A stretch of DNA of 64,000 bases from Callipepla californica brunnescens (GCA_023055505.1 JALIRH010000001.1:93774530-93838529), one strand, 5' to 3'; positions 1-14,324 are shown, counted from the first letter of the stretch. Notes: a model not told the origin generated them from the sequence alone. Numbers and translations: made by a program.

Positions 1-2060
1 GAACAGCATTTCTTTTAAACTTGTCTGAAAATATAGCTTAACTAGTAGTATATGCATTAATTTCTGTGACTATCTCTGTGCTTGCTGATGGCAGTTCTTA
101 TCCAGCATCAAACTTGTCTGCTCTGCTAGAATACCTCAGAGAATGGATCATTACACAGAGCTGTAGGTGGTCAATAGTTGAATCCAACACATTTTTTTTT
201 CTTTTTTTAAATGAAAGAAGCAAAAGCACCTTTGGCACAATGAACCTTTGATACTGGTTTGTTCAGCTACCAGTATGTCTTCAAAGTGCCTTTTAGCACT
301 GCTGGAGATGTAGTCTCTGTTAACAGGATTTCTCTGGTTTTTAATTTTTTTATTTTTTAACGTGGAAGAATTAATCTGATAAATAAATTAGAAAGTTATT
401 CTTTCTTTTATATATAAAAAAATATTTTGATTTAACCAGTTGCCTGTTTTTTACAATTTCTTACAAATTGACAATAAAAATTTAAAGATCTAAAATCAAA
501 ATTATTTTATGTTTGAAAGCTGTATTCAATCTTTGATGAAGTTTTAGCTTTTTGCTGAACTAACTACTTGATGTTCACTGTTTGGAGGAAAAACTATCAC
601 CCCCAAACAAGCAAACATAGGCATGTTTGTCATATTTCAGGTTAAAAATGCAACTGAAAATGTGCATCTGAATATCTAAATGTTTATCTTAGCATATTTC
701 TTAATAGTTCTAATAATGATATTTTTCCATAATTAAACATATGTAAATATGACAGAAAAAAATATTCAGAATTTTTAAAATGTAAACTCAAGTCTCACCA
801 TGAATGACTTTTTATTTGTTTTCTGCATTTCAAATATTTTTTAATACATAAGCAACATGTACCAGTAGCATTTATTTCTCATGATGTCAGCCATCTCAGT
901 ATTCATTTTTTTGTTTAAACTGAATGTGTAGTATATGATCTCTGTATTCTCACTTAAAAAATACGTACAACTCCAGAAGGTTACTGATCCTAAAATAGAT
1001 GAAATTATTTGTCTTTATGATAGACTAACTTCTTGTTCAGTAATTACACTGGGGTAGATGTTCAGCTTTTACATGACTAAAAATAAGAGTTTTGTTCCTT
1101 TGTTAGTTTGTTTGGTTTTCCTCTGGAATATCTTATTTCCATCACAGAATAAGCTAGTGTTCTAATTGAAATTCACAGTCTTTAGTAAAATAATTATTTG
1201 TAAATAGGATTCCTGCCTTACTTATTGAAGTACTGAAGTAGAACTTCAGTTGGAACTTGAGGAACATATGCAGTGAGGAGCTGCAAGAAAAGAAAAAAAA
1301 AAAAAAAAGTGCTTGCAATTGCTGTATTAACATTCCTTCTTGATGGTGAGCAGATTCCAGAAACCAAAATACGTGTAATGACAAAAGTTAGTCTTCCCAT
1401 CTTAATATACACACTGCTTTTGCTTAGCTCACCAGATACCACAACTTGTATAACTGGAAGGTTTGTTTCTGCTGCCCACACAGGCACTGCATATTATTTA
1501 AGTCATGCTTAGAAGCCTGGCATATATTTGGTGGTTGCTACACATATATTCTGTGTGTTTGAGAATAATTTGTTCACAGATTGTGTAATCCTCTCTCAGG
1601 GACTGAACACTTCTGCAGCTAGAGCACAGGAGGGGAACTCTTACGGTACATCTTCCAATTTCATATTTTCTGGAAAATGACCTAATTTATAGAAGGTATA
1701 GAAAAGTGCAAGATTTACTTCAGAAACTCATGTCTTCTCATAACTCAGATGTACAAATGCATATTAATGCATTACTGTAGACTGCATAGTCAGTCATAGG
1801 ACTGGAGAATGTTGCAAATTAATGACTGAAAATAACTATATTCAGTTATATTAACATACTGAAATAGTTTCACCTCAGCTGCTCACAGTGTTTTGATATT
1901 ACTCTGTTATTAACATCTTGAGAGATGAATTAGGTGTAATAGTATTTCTCAAACTTGAAGGTAATGCAGAATTCCACTTTAATCAATTTTAAACATGTTT
2001 TGTTTACAATTGCAATTTCCATATTTGTGCACTTTGATCTTCTACATCTTGGCCATGAGA
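1..2060. other. AT-rich single-copy DNA, no gene recognised
   Basis: The stretch is AT-rich with scattered poly-A and poly-T runs (for example near 1290-1308). The open frames here are short, dominated by homopolymer-encoded Phe or Lys runs, and lack any family motif. I see no repeat family or splice-flanked exon. It is probably intergenic or deep intronic. Confidence 0.6.
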
Positions 2061-2404
2061 CCAAGGGAAGGGAAGGAAGGGAAGGGAAGGGAGGAGAGGA
2101 GAGGAGGAGAGGAGAGGAGAGGAGAGAGGAGAGGAGGAGGAGAGGAGAGGAGAGGAGAGGAGAGGAGAGGAGAGGAGAGGAGAGGAGAGGAGAGGAGAGG
2201 AGAGGAGAGAGAGGAGAGGAGAGGAGAGGAGAGGAGAGAGAGAGGAGAGGAGAGGAGAGGAGAGGAGAGGAGAGAAGAGAAGAGAAGAGAAGAGAAGAGA
2301 AGAGAAGGAGAAGAGAAGAGAAGAGAAGAGAAGAGAAGAGAAGAGAAGAGAAGAGAGAGAGAGAAGAGAAGAGAAGAGAGAGAAGAGAAGAGAAAGAGAG
2401 AAGA
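2061..2404. repeat. Purine pentamer satellite (GGGAA / GGAGA / GAAGA)n
   Basis: About 340 bp of almost pure purine on the plus strand. It moves from GGGAA-type units through long GGAGA arrays to GAAGA units, with occasional GAGAGA slips. The three overlapping long open frames through it encode only low-complexity Glu/Arg/Gly or Ser/Leu repeats and are not genes. The gradual change of unit suggests expansion by slippage from successive point variants. Confidence 0.95.
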
Positions 2405-2601
2405 ATCCTGTGGTCATTCTTTGTAGAATTTTATAAATTCTATAATGTTTCTCCAGTTTCCATAATTACATTTAATATCCAAAAAATTTTGTGAGCCTGT
2501 ACCTCTAGGAAAAGCTTTCTAAGGAATTCTTGATTGTTAAAGAATCAGCCCATTTTGTCAGTTTAAAATTTTCCTGAAGCTGATCAAATGACTACCTTGC
2601 A

Positions 2602-2701
2602 NNNNNNNNNNNNNNNNNNNNNNNNNNNNNNNNNNNNNNNNNNNNNNNNNNNNNNNNNNNNNNNNNNNNNNNNNNNNNNNNNNNNNNNNNNNNNNNNNNN
2701 N
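2602..2701. other. Assembly gap (100 N)
   Basis: Exactly 100 N residues, a conventional size for a gap of unknown length. A mariner-like fragment starts immediately to the right, so part of that element may be hidden in the gap. Confidence 0.98.
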
Positions 2702-2890
2702 TGGACTTCTGTGTAAGATACCATTTTGTTAGAGTGCCCCTCTGCTGTAACCTTCTGCAAGGAAACAAAATATAACAGAATACTGATAGGCATTATCATC
2801 CTCTACCACTAGACCTCCAATGTCTGCCTCAATACTGTGGGCCATCACAAGAAAATAATAGGCATTTCTTTAAGAACAGCCATCGTGATA
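2702..2890 (-). mobile_element. Mariner (Galluhop-like) terminal fragment, truncated by the gap
   Basis: The sequence aligns by eye with 58190-58360, the 5' non-coding part of the mariner copy at 57397-58370. Shared blocks include the 'tgcccctctg' core (2736-2745) and a degenerate 'taggcatt' terminal block near 2858. No transposase remains. Assignment rests on this internal similarity, so confidence is moderate. Confidence 0.5.
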
Positions 2891-4124
2891 TGTGTGTGAA
2901 GCCAACAACTAGTAAGCGAATCATAAAATACCGTATTTTAGAGTAATTACTTTTTTCCTTTCGAAAGCAATTGTTCTTTCTAAGTAAAAGCTTAGACCCA
3001 AAGAAATTTCAGCTTGCAAAATTAAAAAAAAAAAAAAAAAGCAAATAGCACCCAGACACAAAAGCACAGATCTAAAACAAAAAGCTTAATCTTGAAGGTG
3101 TTAATAAATATATATTTAAGAAAGTGTCACAGATCTCCAAAGGCAATAAAATTATGTGAAAATACTAACAGCTAAACTGTTCTATTTAAGTATACCCTGA
3201 GTTATGGGAGATACAGAACCTGCCTGTGGCAGCTTTCAGGAAGGATTATTCTTCAAGCAAGTACAATTCTCCTTTTAGCTTTTAGTTGAGAATAGGAACA
3301 TGCCACTTTTTTACCATCTCGTTCCTGCCTTCATCTCAGTTCTTCTTCAGAGATCATCCCACTTCAAAGCACTTCACTACCTTATCTTTACTGTCCATCT
3401 GAGATATAAAATTCCTTAAACTTTGTCAAAGAATTCATATGAAGTTATCTCCCATATCTCTCACCTAATTTAAAAAAAAAAAAAGAAAAAATAAGTCAGT
3501 AGTACGACAGCAAAATACTTTTACTATTCTGCCGTAGCTCTGAATAACAATGAAATTAATCTGACGGATTCTTTAAAAGTGAATTTTATAATTATCTCCG
3601 TTAAAGTAAATAGAAATAGAAATAGAAATAGAAATAGAAATTAAATTATTTACCAATGCACATCACCTTACTACTCTTTATCATTATTTTTGAGCAACCA
3701 CATCAAGATATCAACATCTCAGAAATCTCAGAAATCACAGTTGTTTCAAGCCAAACAAATTTGCAGTGGATAAGAATTTCTGCAGCAATTAATCATTTAA
3801 AAATACAAACAATTTATTTTTTCTAGCAATTTGCTGTTTTTTTTCTTTTTCTTGTAAAAAATTTGAGAAGGTAAATATTTTATGAAATTGTTATTAGTAG
3901 GCTATTCAAAATTCAAGTTAGCATTTGAAGCACCTTATGTGTCTTTTGTCCAATTGACATATCAATGTGACTCTAGCATATCCTTTCTTTCTCTATCAGA
4001 GTATCTGTAGTGAAATTTAGGTCAGCTGTAACAAAAAAGTTTCTGCTTTCCTGAGCCATAGGATCTGTTCCTTTTATTTTGAATAGTGTCATGCTCCAAC
4101 GAATTGCAGAAAGAAAATCTGCAC
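2891..4124. other. AT-rich DNA with small simple repeats
   Basis: No gene recognised. It contains an A-run near 3026, a short (AAATAG)n array at about 3606-3640 and another A-rich run near 3470-3490. No transposon family is evident in the rest. Confidence 0.55.
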
Positions 4125-4539
<415 letters not shown>

Positions 4540-4584
4540 AGAGTAATTCTGTGCACCAAATTGAACAGTAGAACAATTAATTTT

Positions 4585-5290
4585 AATGAATCATGACATA
4601 GCTCAGTGATTTATGTTTGAATGGTCATCTGGTCCAATTCCTCAGCTCAACAAGGGCCATTCCCCTGTTCAACAAGATCTAACTACAACTAGTTACTAAA
4701 GATCATATCCAGAGAGCTTCTGAAGATATCTGAGAAGACTGCAACCTCTTTGGGCAACCTATTTCAGTGCTCTGTCCCTCACATACTAAATTAATGTTTC
4801 CTCATATTCAAAGGAAATCTCTTGTGTTCCAGTTTGTTTCCACTGCCTCTTTTTCTGGCTCTGGGCCCAACTGAAAAATAGCCTAGATCCATTCTCTCTG
4901 CATCTTCTACTCACACTTTTATAGATCCCTTCTGAGTTTTCTCTGCAGCTTCACCAGTGCTGAGTTGAGGGAAAAATCACCTTCCTCAACTTGCTAATAA
5001 AGTTTTGCTGAATGTAGCCCAGGATACCATTAGCCTTCTTAGTATCAAGGACACACTGCTGGAGAGCATTCAGTTTGGTATCAGAAGTGTACCACAGACC
5101 TTTTTCTGACAAATTACTTTCCAACTGCATGCACAATGTGCATGGGGTTATTTTTCCTGAGTTGTAGGTCTTTACACCTCTTGTTGAACTTCATAATGTT
5201 CTATTCTTCAATCTTCTCAGCTTGTCAAGGCCTATCTGGATGACAACAAAATTCCCTGGTATATCGACTACTACCTCCAGTTTAATGACA
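4585..5290 (-). mobile_element. CR1 LINE fragment (3' end, 5'-truncated)
   Basis: It reads as antisense CR1: a degraded terminal repeat ('gaatcatgacatag'), then 'tcatctggtccaattcc', then the familiar chain of CR1 3' ORF2 and UTR blocks. One example is 'cccaggataccattagcctt' at about 5017-5036. The reverse-transcriptase C-terminal frame is broken many times. The level of decay suggests an old copy. Confidence 0.85.
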
Positions 5291-8200
5291 TTAGCTCTAG
5301 TTTATAATCATGAATTGCTAACCTTGTTTTAGGAAAAAAAAAAAAAAGACACTAACATGGATATTTAATGAATAAACAGTGATTCCCTTCAGATAATTGT
5401 GAAACATTTGGTCTTACTTTTGACTTTGTATTGCTATTAGGTACTTATCAGGCTGAAGAACCTTTTACGGTATACTGTCTGAGATATTTTTGTAATTAAG
5501 TAATTGAATTTCTTGTTTGTCTCTGTTTGCTTACTGAGTGATAGATGGAAAGATAGAAGTATAAGCAAGTCATCAAAGCCTGTCCTACAAAGCACACGCG
5601 CAAGCATGTCTGTCAACACTGCAGCTTATAAATGACTGAAAATCTTTAACAGTGTTCTGACTAGTATCACATGGGTGGAGACATTTCACAAGATGTTGTT
5701 CTGAATGACTTGTCGAAAGAAGAAATTAAAAATATGGTTGGAATTCAGTTCATGATTAGACATCTAAGTGTGTCTACATGCAAATGTTTACATGAGTTAG
5801 ATACTTGAATTCTCAGTATAGTCAATAAAGATCAGAAGCTTACTTCATTTACCTAAGCATGAAGGTAGCTGAGACCTTTAACAGACAGGAATGCTTGCAA
5901 TTCTGATATAATACAGACTGCTGGAGAAAACATTGGTGTGGGACCAGGGTGAGATGGCCAGTATGCTCTAAGACATCTCATATGGCAGGAAACAGCTGTG
6001 AGTGGGCTATCTGTATCACAGTGGGAAGTGACTGTATCAGACATATTTGATGCAGTTACTGGAAGTTATTCCAGCTTCCCGATTGGTCTAAATCAAAAGG
6101 AAAACTTGGTCAGCTAGGCTTGAGCATTGCAAGCAATCAATCTGTTTATACGTTACATATCCTTTTTTGTAGTCTTGGCCTGAGAGGTGGTATAAATAAA
6201 ACCATCCTATTTTGAGAAATAGAAATAAGTAAATGTATTGACATGATACACCCATAAGACCTAGGCTATTGTATTTACTAATGGAGACATAATCTTACCT
6301 GTTCTATTCACAGTTCCTTTGTGGTTTTTCAGTGAGGCTGATATTAATAGAAATTAAAAAACCTGAATGTGGACTTCAGATTCCATTCTCTACTTCGAAA
6401 ATTTAAGTTCCTCCTAGTTACTTTGTCACAATTGAAAAGTTGTAAATAAGCAAGTACAACCTCAGTAAAAGTATGTTTGTACTAGTGTTGCCAGGTGATT
6501 TGAGATTGCTATTCATATTCCCCTGGCAAATATTTACCTAAGGAATAATTATTTGAATTCCTCCATGACTAATAGCTAACAAGACCAGGTGCACTGTGAA
6601 AAAAAAATAAAAAAAAAATGTCTGTAGCAATAAGAGAAGAGAAGGAGGCTATTGATGCATATCACAATTTCTTCCAACTTCCGTCTGAGCATACTATAAT
6701 GATTTAAATTCTCAGAGGTAAGCATGAGGAAACACTGCAAGTGCTTAACAATGATTAGTTCTTGTGAGAGTTTTGTATGCTTATATATGAAGCTGCTTGA
6801 AACTTATCACATTTCTAGCATTTCTGTCTCACAGCACACAGTGTTGATGTCGGTATAACTAAAGGGAAACTAAAAGGAAATAAAGTATGTTGTTTGTTTA
6901 TTTGTTTATATATATCTGTGTACGTTGGTTTCGTGAAAAAAAAAATCCCACTTTTTAGGTGACAAGCTTATGCCTGGCTTGGGTGTGTGGAGTGCTGGAA
7001 GTCAGAAGTTGAACTCTGTCAAATGATCTATGTGGAATTTAGTAAGTTTAGCATTTAAATTTCAGGTCCTACAGGAAAGGAATAGCATGTATCTATCATG
7101 AGGAAAATTAATGTGTGTTGGCTACGAATGATCCACATTGCCCATCAGCTTTGAGCAGTTATGATGTAACACTGGCAGACAACTAAGCACCATGCAGCTG
7201 TGTACTCATTCTCCCTAAATGTGATGGGAAAGAGAAATGGAAATATAAACGTGAGAAAACTCATGGGTTGAGATAAATACAGTTTCTTAGGTAAAGCAAA
7301 AAGTGCAAGTTCAAGTAAAACAAAATAAAAAATTAATTAACTACTTCAAATTAGCAGACAGATATGTAACCATTTCCAGGAAGTCAAGACTTCATAACCT
7401 ATAATAGCGAGAAATGAGAAGAATATGATGCTACTAGAGAGTGCTTCTTGCCCATGGGTCCACTTTTCTTCACTGCTCCACAGTGTGGAGTTTATCTGTA
7501 TTAAATGTATATGTTGTCTTTCATTTACTTAGGATATTTTTTGGTTTGTTCTGTTACCTCTAAGAAAAGAGATTTATTCAGCTTTCAAGGTTAGATTTTA
7601 ATAATGGCAAGTAATTGGCTATTAATTTATAGACCTGGAAAAGAAATGCTTTTCAATGTTTGTGCTGGTAAGTTCATTTTACACAGAATAAATGTTTACA
7701 TACTCCTTCTATGTTGTATACACACAGTGCATATTGTGTAATGTATATCTATCAAAAGGAATTGTAGCAATTAGAAAATCATCACACACAAAAAGCTATT
7801 CTAAAACATGTTTGGTTATAATTATTTGGTCATTAGACAATGGCTGTCGCAGTCAAACAAGCTAGAAAAAAAAGGTCCCAGAAATACAAAAGTAAATTCA
7901 GACGCGAAATATGTAAGCTTATTCTGAAGCCCCACAGATGTAGGCTGCAGCATACTACTTGCATTAGTAATATTGCATTTAGTGAACTATGTGGACACAG
8001 CTCCGCCGATTTGTTCTTGTTATCCTAGCCCTTTCTCATCTGGTACTGCTAAAAGCAGAAGGTGATTTTAGAATGCTCACTGCAATTAGATTGCTTTTAC
8101 TCACCTTGTTATTTTTGAGTGACTTGACTGTGTATTGTTCTTTAGATTTCTCCATTGCATCCTTGCTAGTGTGAATATAAAATCACTTCAATCTGTAACC

Positions 8201-8396
8201 AAGAAAGTTAAGGCATGCTGAGAGTTTATGAAGAGCCCTTCCCATCTCTTTTAACACATTTCTATTTCTTTCACCATATTTGCTTTTTGTTAATCTATAC
8301 TATTTTTACAAATCTCCACAAAGATCTTTCATAACATAGTAGATTCTTTTGATTATTATTATCAGAGTATAACAGTTAGCTTTGATGTGTTAAAAA
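5291..8396. other. AT-rich single-copy DNA
   Basis: No gene or repeat family recognised. Poly-A runs occur at 5334-5347 and near 6600-6620, with minor TTTG repeats near 6890. The small open frames here lack convincing domains or splice context. Confidence 0.5.
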
Positions 8397-8520
8397 TGAT
8401 TCTCCTTTTATTTTTCTTTTTTGATTACATATATTTGTTATTTTTTATTATTTTTATTTATTATTTTTATTATTTTTTATTTATTTTTTTATTTTATTTT
8501 TTTATATTGTTTATACTTAA
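8397..8520. repeat. T-rich low-complexity tract
   Basis: About 120 bp built of TTTTTATT and TTTAT-like words, almost without G or C. The 66-residue plus-strand frame across it is Phe/Ile/Tyr-rich low complexity and is not regarded as a gene. Confidence 0.8.
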
Positions 8521-11500
8521 CAATTTGTTTTGCTTTTTTCTTCCTGATGATTTGATTTCCTACAGTTTTACTGGACTTAGAATTTAAGAATTCTCCTTTC
8601 AGTGTTTGTTGTTGTCATTGTTTTTCCATCTAATTGCATCATTTCTTGGCTTCTTCAGTTCCTAATCCACATCAGCATCCAACTGTGAAAAATCCAGGTT
8701 GACTACCAGCAATCCTTATTTTAACACAGCATATAATCTTTATCTCATCTTCTTCCATTTCCATCAGGATCTAAAATCTTTTCCTCAGTGTAAATAATAT
8801 TTTCTCGCTTTACCATTATTTTCATTTATTTTTGTGTTGCTTCTTCACTGCTTTTTGCTTTAAGTTCTGTCTTTTACAGCTTTAGTCTCAGTATATCAGT
8901 ACCAAGACTTTTCAACTGCTGATACATGCTGCTGAGCATACCTTAGCAATTTGGATAAATGACCTGATTTTCAAACTGGTACAGATATAATTAGCATGTG
9001 CTGCATTTGTTGATGCTATTGTGGTCTTCTTATTTTATTTAGCCATCTGGAAGGCTTTTTGTATAATGAGAAAGATTCTTGAAAAATCAGGTTAAAAAGA
9101 TCACAAACAGTCCTGTGAATCATTGTGTATTGTTTTAAATACTGATACCTCTCAGAGGTTAGATTGGTTGGACTTTGGAAATAAGAGTGCTAGAGCTAGC
9201 ATTAACATGTTTCTCATATAACTGATGTAATACACTGCAGTATCATTGCTGTTTTCAGGAATATTGACCATATGAATCACTAATATGAACAGACAACTGT
9301 TTAGACAAAACTGAACTCAGGTTTAAAACCTCCATCAGCATAGAGCAGCTTGGAAAGAGTAGAACAGAGTGAATTCAGAGCAATATTATAGAATACTATT
9401 TTTCTAGTTTCAAGCATTTTGAAAAACTGTAAACTCTTATACAAGAAATCATCTTCATGCCTATCATATTAAGGCTACCCTGCAAAGAATAAAGGGATAT
9501 TATAAAGATAAAATTAACAATTTAATAATTAATTAATCATAACTTAATAATTTGTAAATATAATTATAATAAAAAAATTATTAAAAGCAATTTTTTGATT
9601 GGATTATATGAAGTCTATAAGTCATTATTAAAAGGTTGTAAACAGACTAGTAAAGAAAATGTAGTTTGACATAACACATTTTGCTTCACTATATATATCA
9701 AAGCATAGTAGTTTTTACTCACTTTCAAATAAATAAAAATAAAGATTTATCTGAAATGAAAGTCTAAATATGTCTGCTGACATGATAAAACTTTTACTAC
9801 CTGTTTTGAATTTGACTGAACTTTTCAATGAAATGGTAAAGGTCCTGAACATTTTGTTGTTGTTGTTTTAGCCATCACATCCCGATGTTTCATTTTATTC
9901 TAATCTAAATCTTCTAATTGTGATCCTAGAATTGAAAGGAGGAAACCTCATACTGCTCTGATATGCTGGGATTTTGAGCTTCTGTGTCTCCCTGTTACTG
10001 TATTCCTTTCAACTGTAAACCAGAAATTCTAAAAGTGTTACTCTATTGTGTCTTGTGCAAATTGCAATACCCACCTAAAATACGTAAACCTACTGCCTCT
10101 CTGCAGCATACAATGTGCAGCTGTCTTCCAAACATTTTAGGCTAACAGGAATGCCCTACTACTGATGAATTCCTTAATGTTTATATTTTAACTTCTTAGC
10201 TAAATTCACTCTGAAGTATCAGAGGCAAAATTGAGTTGTTTCATTATACAGCAGCAGGCCTATGCAGATTCATACGTAGACACTTAAGTAGAGTGCAGGT
10301 ATTTATGGGTATCTACAATTGTACTTCAAAGAGTTCTAGTGCTCAGTTGAGATCTTCACTCCCAGGAATTTACCAGCTGTGCAGGGGACTGTTTAACATA
10401 AATTTGTCTTGTAACAAACTTGCATTCTTCTGCAGTGGGAATTGGAAGTAGCAAACAGTTTAAACAGATCTAGTAGACACACAGGTTTGAGAATGTTGCT
10501 GCCAATTGACTGTTAAACTGCATTTATTTCAGACCAAGCTAAAAGTCTCTCTAGATTATGCACTTAATTACTTTGTCAAGATAAACACATTTTGTGCCAT
10601 TTAAGATGCCAGTTATTGTTATCTGAAGTAATCCGTAAAACTCAGAACAGTAACATGGAACTGGCAGGTGTGACAAGGAAGAGACCTGTAACCCGCCAGA
10701 TTCAGTAGGGGGGATGTCTGAGGGAACTTAAAATAGTACTAGACATTCATTTTTGGACAACTGAATCTTTCCCTGGCTATCTGATTACTGTAGAGTTTGA
10801 TTCTGATATTTGTGTGTATTGCATATGATGTTAATTTAGATGCCTGCACTTGATGTTCTGCAAAGGCATAAGGATCTACCAGAGGCCAACTTTGTGCATG
10901 GCTCAGGAATTATGTGTCTTCTCAAGTATTGATAAATTAAAGAAGCAACATGTGGTCACTAATATACTGTATGGATCCAACCACTTCAGTAAATATGAAT
11001 TAAATTACACTCACTCTATCCAAAACTGACTTTGGAATCAATGCTTCAGGCACAAAACTAATTAAGCAACCACAAACTAATAAAATGGAGCAAAAAATAG
11101 CTAGAAGAAAACATACTCACTGTCCACTGAGCTTTCAACCAAGAAAAACTGTCTCATTCAAGATCAAGGTTTAAAGCCTTGTAAAGGTGTTCTGTGGAAT
11201 ACATAAAAATACCTTCAGGCCAAAGATCCTTGTAACTGAAATTTGATCTTGTATGGAAAAAAATCCCTCTTGTTAGTCTTTCAAATGAAATAAAACTTAT
11301 AAGCACATTCTGATTTTTTTTTTAACTGCATTTTACTACTGTAAAAATATGTGGAGACGCCTCAATGGAGAATGCTTGGACTGAAATAGTGGAAATGTGT
11401 CAGATTGTGATAATAATAGAAGAAAAAGTTTCCTCTAAAACTTGTCCACTGGACAAAATGTGCTGGTAATTTTTTGCACAATTTTCTGTTAAATAAGGAC

Positions 11501-11867
11501 ATTAAACATCTAAGATATATTTTATTAACAGGAGGTGCATGTTCCTTCATCTAGAAAATATTAATTATAAAAATTACTGAAGAGAGAACAGAGAGCAGTC
11601 ACAGTCCTAAAATAATCAAAATGAGAATTAAAAGATAAACCAATATAAGATGACTATGTGATGATTGTATTGAATTTAACACCTGTAATAGTAATTTAAA
11701 CAGAACAGAGGAAAGTTGCTAATCATTAGTCTTTTTACAATCCTCAATGTATTTGCAAAGTGAAAGAACAAAAGGTTCTTTTCCTATGCAGAAATTACGA
11801 CTCAGCAGAAAACTTTGCAGGTTTCTGTGAACCTAATAAAGGATTTTACAGACAGCCAAAAGGGTAG
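8521..11867. other. AT-rich single-copy DNA
   Basis: I see no gene, LINE or LTR in this stretch. Codon use in the few ORFs over 60 residues looks random and none has a recognisable domain. Confidence 0.5.
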
Positions 11868-12375
11868 TTGAATTGTAGAATCAGAGATTGACTTGGCTTG
11901 GAAGGGCTTCAAAGATCACCTGGTTTCAGCCCCTTAGGGTAGCCAAACACTGTTAGGTACTAGATCAGGTTGCCTAGGACCCACTTCTGCCTTCCCCTGA
12001 ACACCTTCAGGGATGAGGCATCCATAGCTTCTCTGGGGAGTCTGCTCTTGTGTCTCACCACTCTCTGAGTGAAAAAAATTCTTCCCAATAACTATCATGA
12101 ATGCCTCCTATTTTAGTTTAAAACAATTCCCCTTGTCACTATCAGATCACATAAAATGTTGTTTTCTTTGCTGTTTATAAACTCCCTTCAAGTACTGTAT
12201 GGCTAAAATTAGGCCCTTGGGTGCTCTCTCTTTTCCAGGCTGAACAAGCCCAGCTTCCACATGCTTTTTTGTAGGAGAGTTGCGCTGGCCCTCTGATAAT
12301 CTCTGTAGCTTTCCCCTGGACTCTCACTAACTCCACATCTTTCTTTTCCTGTGGCTCTTTTTCTTTTAAAGGTCC
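11868..12375 (-). mobile_element. CR1 LINE fragment
   Basis: Antisense CR1 3' end. It opens with a degraded 'gtagaatcagagattgactt' terminal motif, then blocks equivalent to 'aagatcacctggtttcagcc' and the ORF2 C-terminus in reverse. It stops abruptly near 12375, as expected of a 5'-truncated retrotransposition. Frames are broken, so it is not coding. Confidence 0.85.
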
Positions 12376-13268
12376 GTGAAGCATGAGTTCCCAAGGGAAG
12401 CATCATGCAAGAACTTCAATTAGTATTCAGTCATGCATAAATCAACAATTAACAAACTTTGAAGAAAAAGGTAGAAACAGAAATGTGAAATTTGCCAAGA
12501 AAATTGGAATGTTTACTTAGAATAGCCCGGCAATGAATAATGAAAGATATCTGAATTTTGTTTGAAATCTTTTGTGTTAGAAAGATATTTTTGGACTTTA
12601 TTCTTTTTCCCTCAAAAATCCAATAGCGGAAAAATAAGTAGAGTTAAGGACATAGAATGTACATGGCTGGTTCATTTGCTTCAAGGAATATTAACTGAAG
12701 GTAAGCAAAGACCCCCCCAGGAAGTTTCATTCTTGTCTTCTGTCAAAACCAATGTTGTTTCCTCAACACCACTTTAAATGGATATCTCTTATTCATTCAT
12801 ACTTATTTTCCCCTTGCTTGAAACTTACAACACTTCTGACATCTAATACACTAAAAAAGAGAAAGATTTGTGTTATCATCAAGTTTCAAAGAAGTAAATA
12901 CAAGTTGCCAAATATTTTGAAAATATTTTCCTCCTATTTTCCCTCAGTTTCTATGTATTTTTGAGTCATTGAAAAAGCTAATTCCACTGTTGCACAAAAT
13001 ATAATACTATTAATTACAATGATTTAATATCCTCCTCATCAATAATGTGCAGATAAATTAGGAAACACTAAAGTTTTGCATTCCTCTAAGTAAATACTAG
13101 TTCTGTTACTTGCTAAAATCTTTCTCTTACTGTAAAATAATGTTTTCTTTTCCTGTTTCCCCAAGATACATGTAGCCCTTTAAAAAGAACGAATATTTCC
13201 ATGTATAAAAATAATTGCTAATAATAACCAAGTTATATGAAATTTTTTAACTTCATTTGTTTTTCTAG
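12376..13268. other. AT-rich single-copy DNA upstream of the candidate micro-exon
   Basis: No repeat family recognised. The last 30 bases (about 13240-13268) form a T-rich tract ending in AG, which serves as the candidate splice acceptor for the next feature. Confidence 0.5.
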
Positions 13269-13315
13269 GTCAAGGCCAAATTAGCAAAAGCTACCATTAA
13301 GAAGTTTCTGACCAG
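13269..13315 (+). other. Candidate 47-nt coding micro-exon
   Basis: A T-rich stretch ending 'tttgtttttctag' is followed by 47 bases and then the donor 'CAG|gtaaat'. One frame is fully open and reads VKAKLAKATIKKFLT plus two bases of a further codon, a basic, helix-prone peptide. Both splice motifs and the open frame are visible. I cannot name the parent protein and saw no partner exon in the window. With about one AG/GT pairing of this quality expected by chance per few kb of AT-rich DNA, this stays a candidate. Confidence 0.3.
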
Positions 13316-13745
13316 GTAAATGCTCATAACTTTTAGCTTATTTTATTCAGCAATAAAGCATCACTTCTTTTGACTTCTGTTCTGGTTTATTTATTCCGTT
13401 TTCCCCTTAAGCCTCCTTCATTCACTTTTTCATGTATATCCATCATTTAAGACCTACTACTTACTTTTGTCTAGGAAAATTCTGTGCATTTTTGGTCTTT
13501 GAAAAACAAACAAACCAGCAAAAAATGTTGCTCTAAAATTTTGTGACAAATTTATTCTGTAATTCCCAAATATTTTTTAGCCATTTTCTTCCTGGTCTGC
13601 TAGAGTTAAAAAAAAAGAAGGTAAAAATGTTAAAAAGTTTTCAGATATTTTATGGAAAAAGCTAGATACAATGACCTTCTATATACTACTGAATCAAAAA
13701 GAAATAAATGAATAATTCTGATGACCTCAAATAAAGTCAGAATTT

Positions 13746-13750
13746 CATAG
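13746..13750. repeat. Target-site duplication CATAG (left copy)
   Basis: The five bases CATAG immediately precede the LTR terminus TGTCATGG, and the same five follow its CA end at 14325-14329. Confidence 0.85.
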
Positions 13751-14324
13751 TGTCATGGTTTTATGATTTTTGTTATTGGTATTCCACATCATAACATCAT
13801 TTAGTGCAGTGAGAGTTAAAGAGTTAATGCTCTGGTTCCATGGATCATCGACAGTTATGGGTATACCTGTCTCAGAAGAGAAGAACTACGTAGCCCAGAG
13901 GACTTTGCATTGCTTTGCATTTTTCTGTTTTCGGCTCAGAGGAAAAGATAAAAACTGTTTCCATGTTATGAGACACAGGCTTCTTCCCTTTCTGATTGAC
14001 TCAGCAGCAGGTGCTCGCTGCCATCTTGCCTTTAGCATTAGCGTAAGGCCTTCGGTTTATCGTTCTCTTGCTCATTTTATTTGATTTATTAGCTTCAATT
14101 CCAATTACATTGTATAATATTGTGTTATTTTGCTTTCTGATGTCTTATTTAGTAAATTAGCTTTCCTCCTCATATTGCTGCCACTGTTTTGCTTTTAGGC
14201 CCATCTCCCTTTTCCCTTGTTCCCTTTTCCCTTTCCCCCTTCCCCTTCCCCAGGATGTGGGTCAGTGAATCCCCCGCCCCAGTCTTCACAGAACTGGGCC
14301 AAACCAACCCACAAACCGCTGACA
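13751..14324 (+). mobile_element. Solo LTR, 574 bp, family with TGTCATGG...CTGACA ends
   Basis: The element starts TGTCATGG and ends CTGACA, with a perfect 5-bp duplication CATAG on both sides, and no internal region adjoins it. It is therefore a solo LTR left by recombination between two LTRs. A TATA-like 'aaaagataaaaac' lies near 13941-13955, and a long C/T tract (about 14206-14250) precedes the 3' end. A second near full-length copy is at 29236-29782, and partial reverse copies are at 32812-32908 and 41870-42018. The 5-bp duplication fits several ERV classes. I do not assign a family name. Confidence 0.85.
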